From positions 1-32,601 of the forward strand of contig JAPLJA010000160.1 in NCBI GenBank assembly GCA_026388815.1: DNA of 32,601 bases, written 5' to 3'. Below the pieces are notes generated by a model. The model was given only the letters and a program-made list of their open reading frames with translations. It had not been told where the DNA came from and made no database searches. Origin of the DNA: Pseudomonadota bacterium. GTDB lineage: Bacteria; Desulfobacterota; WTBG01; JAPLJA01. The position numbers were made by a program, and so were the translations under genes. Shown here piece by piece: positions 8,734 through 15,966 of this stretch; the stretch's first letter is position 1, and each line of letters begins with the position of its first letter.

Positions 8734-9986
8734 TGTGTAACCTTTCCGTCTAAAAACTGCTCAATCCCATCAGCCGCCTGCTTTACAGGATCGTATCGGG
8801 CAAGATCTGCTTTCAGTTGTCCCATATTCGCACGGAATACATCCAGCTTTTCAAACATCCCGTCAACTGATTTTTTAAGTAGTGACTGGTCTTTCATCAC
8901 CTTTACAATCGTTAAGAATATCCCGGCCTGATGTTCCTCCAGCATCTCGCCCCCCCATTCCTGATCCAGGTGGGTAGCAATAATAATTGCTGGCGTCCCT
9001 GCCTGCACTGCCTGATACACGGTCTGATTCCCCCCATGACAGATAACAACATCTGCCATCTCCATGATCTTCTCACCCGGCAGGTACTTCTCCACATAGA
9101 ACCCCTCTGGGATCTCATCCTTTTTCAGATCAATCTGGCCGCCGGTACTGATGATCACCTGGTAGGGGGAGCCTCGAAAGGTGTCAAGGATCATCCGGAA
9201 GAGATCAGTATGTCCGGAACTTCCCATGGTCACATAGATAACAGGCCTCTTCCGGTCGAGATCCTTCACCCAGGAAGGGAGAGGCAGATCAGGAGACCAG
9301 ATAACAGGTCCGCTCTGAAGGAAGTTGGCAGGTAAATCCCTGGTAGGCCCGAGCAATTCTGTGTCGAGGATGAGGTTAAAGTCGCCCACCACCAACTCAG
9401 GTATCAAAGCCTTTTTCTCCAGGTGGTATTGCTTAAAGGCGTGGTAATAAGGGGCCAGCTTGTACCTCTGGAGGAGGTTCAGTACCTTTATCCATGAGGC
9501 ATCAGCCAGACTCTTTCCAAGCACCTTTTTCATGGCGAGAGGGATGGGGTGGGTATCCGGTGCATGGTATTTACCGGTAAAGTATTGAGAGACCCAGTGG
9601 GTATTGAGGATTGAAACGAGTGGTACTTTAGCCACTCTGGCCGAGATGTACATGGTCAGCCGGAAATCGCTCACCGCCAGATCAGGTCTTAATTCCTCAA
9701 ACATCTTCAACTCTTCCTGGATGTGGTTCAGGATAGTTTCCTTGGTGTAAGGCCTCTTGATTGATCTAAGGGCCTCCATCGCCTCATCGGTATCGAAGTC
9801 AGGGAGAGGGTAGTAGCCCAGTTCACCGGGTGAGACTATCGAGGGGTCTTTTAAATACCGGGGGAGGCCGGCAAAGATGATCTCATGGCCTCTCTCCTTC
9901 AAAGCCCTTCCAATTACCAGACACCTTACCACATGGGAGATTACACCTGAGGCAGGTGCAAAGATGATCCTTTTTCTTCCACTCAT
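8730..9986 (-). CDS. GT1/MGT-family glycosyltransferase
   Basis: The 418-residue protein has the two-lobed layout of UDP-glycosyl/macrolide glycosyltransferases (GT-B fold, GT1). The N-terminal acceptor lobe has GVISHVVRCLVIGRALKERGH. The linker before the donor lobe contains YVTMGSSG at 251-258. The donor-binding motif has HGGNQT at 317-322, AGTP shortly after, and DQEW at 341-344. Enzymes of this type put sugars on lipids, polyketides or phenols, and the phenolic glycolipid rhamnosyltransferases of mycobacteria belong to the same family. It is the first gene of the minus-strand operon, with a plausible promoter at 10024-10052, and its stop overlaps the start of the first phosphatase. A phenolic OH of a 4-hydroxybenzoyl lipid would be an attractive acceptor, but the sequence does not show this. 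Confidence 0.85.
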   Translation of the reverse strand: MSGRKRIIFAPASGVISHVVRCLVIGRALKERGHEIIFAGLPRYLKDPSIVSPGELGYYPLPDFDTDEAMEALRSIKRPYTKETILNHIQEELKMFEELRPDLAVSDFRLTMYISARVAKVPLVSILNTHWVSQYFTGKYHAPDTHPIPLAMKKVLGKSLADASWIKVLNLLQRYKLAPYYHAFKQYHLEKKALIPELVVGDFNLILDTELLGPTRDLPANFLQSGPVIWSPDLPLPSWVKDLDRKRPVIYVTMGSSGHTDLFRMILDTFRGSPYQVIISTGGQIDLKKDEIPEGFYVEKYLPGEKIMEMADVVICHGGNQTVYQAVQAGTPAIIIATHLDQEWGGEMLEEHQAGIFLTIVKVMKDQSLLKKSVDGMFEKLDVFRANMGQLKADLARYDPVKQAADGIEQFLDGKVTH

Positions 9987-10023
9987 GCAAAGCCTTAGCT
10001 TAGATAGCGAAAAATATCAGGTA

Positions 10024-10052
10024 ATAATAGCTTAGGTGGGGTTTCCGTTCAA
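10024..10052 (-). promoter_or_regulatory. Candidate sigma-70 promoter of the glycosyltransferase-phosphatase operon
   Basis: On the minus strand TTGAAC (10047-10052) is followed after 17 nt by TATTAT (10024-10029). This gives 4/6 and 5/6 matches at ideal spacing, with a leader of about 30 nt to the ATG at 9986. Confidence 0.45.
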
Positions 10053-10154
10053 CAAAATTCCCTTCCATCACCTTTTACTTGACGGTGCCTGATTTTTCTA
10101 TTAGTCTAATACCAAATTTAGCATTCCATCTCAAAGGGCAATTTTATCTCAATA

Positions 10155-10808
10155 ATGGTAACCAGCATCCTTGGCCCCATTGTTTATAACATTCTATACT
10201 TCCTTTTTTATCTCCTTTATTTCAGTAAGCTTGGCAGAGGGAAAGTGTCTGGTAGCCCCCCCCCACCATTCATTCTCATTGCCAACCATAGTTCATATCT
10301 CGATTGGATCCTTTTAGACTGCTTTATCAATAAGACCTTAAACCAGAAGGTACACATCATTGCCAAGAGGAAGCTCCTGAAGAATCCCATCTGGCGTCTC
10401 ATGATTTGGTATAGAAAAGCCATCGTCGTCGATGGAACGCCAAATCAGAACCGGTTTAAAGAAATGTTTGAAACGCTGCATAATGGTGAAATCCTGGTAG
10501 TATTCCCTGAAGGGATGCGTGCCCCTTCGAAAGATTTATTACGTTTTCAAAAAGGTTTTGCTTACCTTGCTGTAGAGTCGAAAGTCCCTGTCGTGCCTGT
10601 AGGACTGGTTGGCTTCTATGACAACTGGCCCAGACAGCGTCTATTGCCGAAACTTTGGCCTGTTCCTATGGAAATCCGGATCGGCAAGCCCATTGACCTT
10701 CATTTAAACTGTCATCAGTCGAAAGAAGAAATAATGAAAAGCCTTATTTCCGAATCAAGAGAAACCATCGAGAGATTATTACAAAGTACCAGTACCCTGC
10801 GGGGATAA
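10155..10808 (+). CDS. 1-acylglycerol-3-phosphate acyltransferase-like protein (PlsC family)
   Basis: The 217-residue protein carries the acyltransferase block I motif NHSSYLD (HX4D, H45 to D50), block III FPEG at 117-120 and block IV VPVVPVGL at 144-151. It has one hydrophobic N-terminal segment at about residues 5-23 that would anchor it to the inner membrane. The family esterifies lysophospholipids or other hydroxylated acceptors from acyl-ACP or acyl-CoA. It is 8 nt upstream of the DUF362-HAD gene and divergent from the glycosyltransferase operon. PlsC and HAD-IB phosphatase domains are a known pairing, even a fusion in some bacteria. It may be an ordinary phospholipid enzyme, or may acylate the product of this locus as LPLAT proteins do in aryl-polyene clusters. 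Confidence 0.88.
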   Translation: MVTSILGPIVYNILYFLFYLLYFSKLGRGKVSGSPPPPFILIANHSSYLDWILLDCFINKTLNQKVHIIAKRKLLKNPIWRLMIWYRKAIVVDGTPNQNRFKEMFETLHNGEILVVFPEGMRAPSKDLLRFQKGFAYLAVESKVPVVPVGLVGFYDNWPRQRLLPKLWPVPMEIRIGKPIDLHLNCHQSKEEIMKSLISESRETIERLLQSTSTLRG

Positions 10809-10816
10809 CGCACGTC

Positions 10817-12598
10817 ATGGCAACGCTTTTATTAAGAGAAAATGGGAACACCCTGAAAAGGAGCTTTGAAAAAGTTTTCAGAGAGTTTGATCTTCAGCCG
10901 AGAGGGAGAATATTGATCAAACCCAACTTTTCGGGTAGACCACCGATTATTCCTGGAGAGAACACCGATCCGATCTTCCTGAAAGAACTTGCTGATTTTT
11001 TGCTAAAAAGGGGAACTGAAGAGGTAATCATAGCCCATGGCTCTCTTTTAGGCACTCCGGATAGGCAGTTCCCTTTTGCGAAGATTATCACAGATGGAGG
11101 TTTTGCTTTTCTCCGTAAAATGCCAAGGGTAACTCTTTTGGACTTAGACAGAGAACCGAGAGAATCCGTTGAGTTCAATGGCTTCACATTTTCTAAACCA
11201 AAAATTATGAATGCAGTTGATAGTTATATTAACCTTGCCAAGCTCAAAACCCACATGGAGACCACCGTGACTCTTGCTCTTAAAAACCAGATGGGTCTCC
11301 TGCCTATGGATGGCCGGATCTATATGCACCAGAAGAACCTCGATGAAACCATTGCCTCTCTTTCCAAATTGATAAGACCAACTATCAGTATTGTAGACGG
11401 CATCATTTCTATGGAAGGAAACGGTCCCCATCATGGGAAGAGCAAGAGGCTGAATCTCCTCATAGCCGGAGATGACATGGTGGAATTAGATTCTACGGCC
11501 TGTTTTTTAATCGATATCGATTTCAAACAGGTGAAACATATTGTAACTGCTCAAAAAACAGGGGTTGGCAACTACCCTGAGGAAAATTTTCTGTCTTCAA
11601 TCACTCAGTATAATGTCAAGCAGTTTTCTCCTGCCGCACCATTTCAAAAATTCGGGGAAAATACCTATGTCTGGCCGACCATGAGTTGCTCACGATGTAT
11701 AACTGCACTGAACGAGGCAGGGAAAGTGATAAAGGCGCATCCTTTTCAGTATAGGAAGTTCTTAGCGAGGCGTTTTTGGGGTAGCAAGAAGGTAAATATC
11801 GTGATGGGCAACGGCAAGGTTGAGTTATTGAAGGGCGAGAAAGTGGTATGTATTGGACACTGTACCAAAGATTTTGCAGCACTGTCTCAGGTGAACTGTT
11901 TAGACAGGTGCCCGCCTTCTGTGAAGGAAACGCTGGAGTATCTAAAAGACCTAATGGAGTTCGTAATAAACAGGAGTGATGCACTGACGGATAATGACCT
12001 GGACAATATAGAATGGGTGTTTCTTGACTTAGATGATACCCTGTTACAAGGGCAAAGCCAAAGCTTATTTATCACATTTTTGCGCAAGAATGGAATAATA
12101 AGCTTCCGTACTTGGTTAAAAATATTGATTCTTTGGATATCCTATAAAATAAAAATTATGAATCCTGAAATGGTGGCAGGAAAGGCTTTCTCATTCTTCA
12201 AAATGAAAAAAGTAGCGGAGTTTGAAAAAGTTTTTAAGGCCTTTTTTGATAACTGTCTCATGCACTGCATTTCTCGTGATTTTATTAACCTTATAGAGAC
12301 CTGTAAGGAACGTGATATAAATATTGCGATAATAACCAACTCATTGGAGCCAATTGCAAAAAATGTTGCTGAGTATCTCCAGATAAAGTATTATCTTGCT
12401 ACCACACTGCTTGCAGAAAACGGATTCTATTCCGGCGGTCTTATTGGGAATTATGGGCAAACTAAACTCAAGAGATTTATGGATTTTGTTCAAACGCATA
12501 ATGTCTCTTTGGAGAAGAGTGCTTTTTTCACTGATAGTTTAACTGATTTGCCAATTCTTGAAAAAGTGAGGTATCCCGTCCTCGTAAATCGAAAATAA
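10817..12598 (+). CDS. DUF362 domain fused to a HAD-IB phosphatase
   Basis: The 593-residue product has two parts. Residues 1 to about 390 match the DUF362 family (opening RGRILIKPNFSG, then INLAKLKTH and TLALKNQMG). This part ends in a Cys-rich region with C291/C294, C345/C349 and C361/C365 (the last followed by PP), which may bind metal or an iron-sulfur centre. Residues from about 398 form a haloacid-dehalogenase phosphatase of the SerB-like IB class: DLDDT with D404 and D406, TNS at 507-509, a Lys near 550, and TDSLTD with D573 and D577. The HAD part should remove phosphate from a small molecule or lipid head group. The role of DUF362 is poorly known. The two are usually separate proteins, so the fusion is notable. 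It is probably co-transcribed with the acyltransferase 8 nt upstream. Confidence 0.8.
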   Translation: MATLLLRENGNTLKRSFEKVFREFDLQPRGRILIKPNFSGRPPIIPGENTDPIFLKELADFLLKRGTEEVIIAHGSLLGTPDRQFPFAKIITDGGFAFLRKMPRVTLLDLDREPRESVEFNGFTFSKPKIMNAVDSYINLAKLKTHMETTVTLALKNQMGLLPMDGRIYMHQKNLDETIASLSKLIRPTISIVDGIISMEGNGPHHGKSKRLNLLIAGDDMVELDSTACFLIDIDFKQVKHIVTAQKTGVGNYPEENFLSSITQYNVKQFSPAAPFQKFGENTYVWPTMSCSRCITALNEAGKVIKAHPFQYRKFLARRFWGSKKVNIVMGNGKVELLKGEKVVCIGHCTKDFAALSQVNCLDRCPPSVKETLEYLKDLMEFVINRSDALTDNDLDNIEWVFLDLDDTLLQGQSQSLFITFLRKNGIISFRTWLKILILWISYKIKIMNPEMVAGKAFSFFKMKKVAEFEKVFKAFFDNCLMHCISRDFINLIETCKERDINIAIITNSLEPIAKNVAEYLQIKYYLATTLLAENGFYSGGLIGNYGQTKLKRFMDFVQTHNVSLEKSAFFTDSLTDLPILEKVRYPVLVNRK

Positions 12599-12638
12599 AC
12601 AATACCTCACAGCATGGCCGTGAAGATAAATTTGAGAA

Positions 12639-12667
12639 TTGTTAAATACAGTTAGGGTAAATGTAAT
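12639..12667 (+). promoter_or_regulatory. Candidate promoter of the G-tract gene
   Basis: TTGTTA (12639-12644), 17 nt, TGTAAT (12662-12667). The GTG start at 12686 would follow a very short leader that contains AGGA. This suggests separate transcription from the upstream DUF362-HAD gene. Confidence 0.35.
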
Positions 12668-12685
12668 CGAGAAAGGAAAAGGACA

Positions 12686-13756
12686 GTGGCAAAATATCTT
12701 GGTAGTCTGGGGAAATGGGATTTCTTTGTAGCAACCGCCTTCGGTGAGTACCGTGATACCGAGGCTGTCCGGCAAATACAGAGGGAAAGGTATAAATTGA
12801 TTTGCAACGGGAAAATAAAGAAAAACGGGGAAAAGGAACCCGTTGATATTTTTTGTACTGCCATAACATTGGATCACCATACCCACCGGGAAATTAATCT
12901 CTTCGACGACTTAGACACGACGTATCATATTTTTAGTGTGGGAAATAAATATGGAGCATCTCACCACATCGAAAATATTGGAAGTGTATGCAGCTTTGCT
13001 CTCGAATGTCAGGAATCGCGGGGGGGGGGGGGGGTAAAGATTGGATTACCTTTAGAAAACAAAGTGAATAATGAATATCCACAAGGATGCGATTTGGACC
13101 CATTCAGGGAACGATATGAGTATGGTGGTAGAAAAAGCCGACCAGAGGAACGTGTGGAACTTTATAGGCACTTTAAGGCTTCTGATCATTTTGGAGATCG
13201 GGTAGCCCTTGTCGGTCTTTACAAGTCAGGTTTCTTTGAGTTGATTGCTGAAAGGAAGAGGAAGGGAAGGACACCAGTTACTAAATGGCTTTTTTGTTCG
13301 AAGCCAAGCTATTATCAATTTATCTATAGACCCGTTGGAGCAATGTTAATCCCTTTGCTGTTAAACAATAGGGGTCATGACGAAGCTTCTCCACCACTAA
13401 AAAAGATTGAAGTATTGAAAAACAACCAAACAGAAAAGGATTCAGGGGGATTATTTTCTCAGAGTCTGCTTGTTTCTTACCGACACCCGATTAATATTTC
13501 TAAGAATCCCAATGAACCAAAAGTCACAAGGTGGTTTGATTATTTGCCACTAATCGTTGATGTTGACCGAACGAGCGATATAATCCAACAAGACAAAAAT
13601 TTTTCAAGATATCCCCAATTAAACCGAATTTCCCACAGAATTATTGTAGAAGATTTATTCAATGAACATCACGATAACCCCACTGACAAGGCTGGCAACA
13701 TTAATGCTAAAGAACTGATGGGCGCTCTTCCGACAAGTGGTTGGGGTGAAGAGTAA
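12686..13756 (+). CDS. Uncharacterised protein with an internal run of 15 G
   Basis: I do not recognise this 356-residue protein. It starts at GTG (12686) with AGGA shortly upstream. It is polar, without signal peptide or membrane segments, and begins with a run like KWDFFVATAFG. A His-rich stretch follows (LDHHTHREIN, then ASHHIENIG), which might bind metal. Residues 112-116 (RGGGG) are encoded by a run of 15 G at 13020-13034. Sequence on both sides of the run looks like ordinary coding sequence, so the present length appears to be the in-frame state. It is AT-richer than the glycolipid genes, stands alone between a plus-strand unit and a convergent minus-strand export operon (gap 7 nt), and ends in an acidic tail. 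It could be an effector or defence-type gene acquired by transfer; that is only a guess. Confidence 0.6.
   Translation: MAKYLGSLGKWDFFVATAFGEYRDTEAVRQIQRERYKLICNGKIKKNGEKEPVDIFCTAITLDHHTHREINLFDDLDTTYHIFSVGNKYGASHHIENIGSVCSFALECQESRGGGGVKIGLPLENKVNNEYPQGCDLDPFRERYEYGGRKSRPEERVELYRHFKASDHFGDRVALVGLYKSGFFELIAERKRKGRTPVTKWLFCSKPSYYQFIYRPVGAMLIPLLLNNRGHDEASPPLKKIEVLKNNQTEKDSGGLFSQSLLVSYRHPINISKNPNEPKVTRWFDYLPLIVDVDRTSDIIQQDKNFSRYPQLNRISHRIIVEDLFNEHHDNPTDKAGNINAKELMGALPTSGWGEE
13020..13034 (+). repeat. Homopolymer run of 15 G inside a coding sequence
   Basis: Fifteen consecutive G in the gene at 12686-13756. With 14 G the next codon is TAA immediately after the run. With 16 G the frame meets a stop about a dozen codons later. 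Slippage would therefore switch the product between full length and about 116 residues. Confidence 0.9.
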
Positions 13757-13763
13757 GTTGTTT

Positions 13764-15095
13764 TTAAAAATTGTATTCAAACGTCATTAAGATACGATCA
13801 TCATACTTGTACTGAGAGAAAAGGTTATTCCAGCTATTTAGCGTTCTTCCTTGCGAAGCACCCTGGATAATCTCTCCTTTAACACAGATTTCTATATCCA
13901 TTTTCTTGAATATATTACCGAGATCCCACACAACCTCAGGCGAAATATAAAAATCGCTTCCTCCGGGATTATATGCTCCTTTCAATTTAAATATGGAAAA
14001 TTCCCAAGGTGAATACTCAAATGAAAACACCAGGTGATCTTTGAGCACCCTCCTCATATCAATTTCCTCAATACTGGTGTCATTTTCTCCAGTTGTTTTG
14101 ACCCCTGCATAACCCAGTTCAATAAAGAGGTTATCACCTCCCATCAACACATCTTCAAAGAGCCGTTCAATTTCAACTGCCCAAGGCAGAAAATCTTCAG
14201 CATGATGCTGCCAGTGTTGAATACAGCCGAGTCGAACCGTGTAGTCAGACACGGGGAACTGAAGGAATGCACCGAGACTGTACTCTCGTGGAAGCACGGG
14301 ACGGACCTTCGTCCCATCCAAAACGAGATGGTCCACTGCATTTGCACTGCCTTGGTATAGTATGGCTCCCCACGAGATATCCCTCCCCAATAGATTCTGT
14401 TTCCCAAACAACCGAATCCCTGAATTGATATTGCTACTCAGGTGCTGTGATCCATATGTAAGCCCGAGTGGTAACTCTCTCGTCCACCGGTAATTGCTGT
14501 CTGTGGCAATAATAGGCTGATTGTGCCCATTCACAATGAACTCAGCGCGATAGCGTTCCAGGAAATTCCACTTCAGCGAGGCTCCCCAGACTCCGAGGTC
14601 TTTCTCCTCTTCTATTGCCAGGAAGGGTTCAGAAAAATCCTTTGCCCCGAATGGATTGAAGTTTACCGCATCAAAGAAGATACCTTCTTCCAATGCAAAT
14701 AGCTGCTTCCCTATGGTAAGAGAACCTGGGAAACCGGCGAGGTTGAGATCAAAATTTAAGTACAGTTCCCTGAAATCAAAACTCCTCTTTGTTTCAGGGG
14801 TTAAGTCACTGCCTTTGTAAATTACACCGGAAATGCCCTGGTGGATATCAGGGGCGATCTTGATTGAAAACATGAGACGTGGAACCTTGATAAGTAATGC
14901 CGGGCGGAAAAGCAGTTCTGAATATCCTTCGTCTTTCCCATGGATATCCTTGGGGAAGTGGGAAAACCGGAACTCAGCTTTCCCACTCAATTTCAGTTCA
15001 TATCCTTCTGAGGCATGAATATATTCTGTTGTAAAACAGAGGATAAATAGTGCTACAAAGAGGGAAGAAATCTGCCTTCCCCAAACCACCTTCAC
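13764..15095 (-). CDS. Outer-membrane beta-barrel protein of an MMPL export operon (DUF1302-like)
   Basis: The 443-residue protein starts with a cleavable signal peptide (hydrophobic core about residues 10-26, likely cut after IHA). It then alternates short polar and amphipathic strands throughout and ends in Phe (FEYNF), the usual C-terminal signature of barrels inserted by BAM. Strand-like repeats such as AEFRFSHF and LSGKAEF support this. Its ATG overlaps the stop of the LolA-like gene by 4 nt (ATGA), so the genes are coupled. The grouping MMPL exporter, LolA-like protein, DUF1302-type barrel recurs in Proteobacteria. The barrel probably forms the outer-membrane end of an export route or stays with the exported lipid. 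The family name is less certain than the barrel nature. Confidence 0.7.
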   Translation of the reverse strand: MKVVWGRQISSLFVALFILCFTTEYIHASEGYELKLSGKAEFRFSHFPKDIHGKDEGYSELLFRPALLIKVPRLMFSIKIAPDIHQGISGVIYKGSDLTPETKRSFDFRELYLNFDLNLAGFPGSLTIGKQLFALEEGIFFDAVNFNPFGAKDFSEPFLAIEEEKDLGVWGASLKWNFLERYRAEFIVNGHNQPIIATDSNYRWTRELPLGLTYGSQHLSSNINSGIRLFGKQNLLGRDISWGAILYQGSANAVDHLVLDGTKVRPVLPREYSLGAFLQFPVSDYTVRLGCIQHWQHHAEDFLPWAVEIERLFEDVLMGGDNLFIELGYAGVKTTGENDTSIEEIDMRRVLKDHLVFSFEYSPWEFSIFKLKGAYNPGGSDFYISPEVVWDLGNIFKKMDIEICVKGEIIQGASQGRTLNSWNNLFSQYKYDDRILMTFEYNF

Positions 15096-15931
15096 AAGCT
15101 CCCCTTTATGAGCGTGCTCTTGTCTATCTTGCTTAAGGGCTGGTTGAAGATCCGTTTGGTCACGTTCACCGTTGTTTTACCTTCTATCTGGCCGCCCCTA
15201 AAGGAAAGGATCGTTATTTTGTTAACACGCCACGCCGCAACACTTTTATTAAATTCCACATCGTCATGTATCTGTACTTTACAGACCTGATCTGGAGTGC
15301 AGTAGTATTCGATCCCCTTTATAAAGGGGATCTCTTGGGATCCCTCAATTTTAAGGAAAGCGATGTGAAACACTCGAAATGGGTAATCTCCGTCGATCTT
15401 TGTCTTTGGAACTGCTTTTATTGAATAGGGTATCGTACTGCCATGAAATTGTTCATGAGGTGACCCATTCCAGAAAGAATAGGAAAAGTCATTCGGGTTC
15501 TCTCCAATGGAGCGGGAAAGGTCTATGTAGGTAAATTCTGTTCCATTTGACTTGGCATCAAACTGGCTCACCTTTGATTTGAGACTCCGCCGTTTTTGTA
15601 CCAGAACAGAGAATCCTAAAGGGCTGGTGTCGGGCTCAAAGAGGACGCCGTCCGGCTTTTCTCCGTATTCATTGCTGTTATTCAATACGAGCATAAAGCT
15701 TTTTGCCACGTAGTTCACCCACCGGGCGCTGTACTTTTCCGATGTTGTCCAATTGGTGGAGATGATGGTGGAAAATTCCACCTCTGTTTTGAGCCCTTTG
15801 GGAGAGAAGCTATCCCAAACCATTATCATAATCTTATCCGCTTGTGGTTTCGTTTCTTCCCACGAGTCGACGGGAAACACGAAGGAGAGTAAAAGAAGGA
15901 GAGTAAAAAATAAGATAAGTTTCTTTTCCAT
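15092..15931 (-). CDS. LolA-like periplasmic outer-membrane lipoprotein-sorting protein
   Basis: From ATG at 15931 the product is 279 residues and begins with a clear Sec signal peptide (MEKK, then a Leu/Phe-rich core). An upstream in-frame ATG at 15991 would add 20 polar residues and overlap the exporter gene. I prefer the internal start because it puts the signal peptide at the N-terminus and has AAGGG close by. The mature part has the layout of the LolA-like outer membrane lipoprotein-sorting family associated with MMPL exporters: a hydrophobic half-barrel, a segment like GTEFTYIDL in the middle, and a closing PLSKIDKSTL. Such proteins shuttle lipids or lipoproteins through the periplasm. 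LppX, which carries phthiocerol lipids in mycobacteria, has the same fold. It lies between exporter and barrel genes and overlaps the latter by 4 nt. Confidence 0.65.
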   Translation of the reverse strand: MEKKLILFFTLLLLLSFVFPVDSWEETKPQADKIMIMVWDSFSPKGLKTEVEFSTIISTNWTTSEKYSARWVNYVAKSFMLVLNNSNEYGEKPDGVLFEPDTSPLGFSVLVQKRRSLKSKVSQFDAKSNGTEFTYIDLSRSIGENPNDFSYSFWNGSPHEQFHGSTIPYSIKAVPKTKIDGDYPFRVFHIAFLKIEGSQEIPFIKGIEYYCTPDQVCKVQIHDDVEFNKSVAAWRVNKITILSFRGGQIEGKTTVNVTKRIFNQPLSKIDKSTLIKGSL

Positions 15932-15966
15932 GGGGAACCCTTTATCTTGGGAGGTTTGGTTATTAT

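Noticed and set aside
2055-9986. A polyketide or aryl-polyene gene cluster
   Set aside because: No ketosynthase, dehydratase or ketoreductase is present; only priming, transfer and tailoring functions are seen.
10079-10112. Plus-strand promoter for the PlsC-type gene beginning with TTGACG
   Set aside because: No acceptable -10 at 16-18 nt spacing.
12686-13756. Cas7-like CRISPR effector subunit
   Set aside because: No RRM-type or Cas7 glycine-rich pattern beyond the G-run, no other cas genes and no array in the window.
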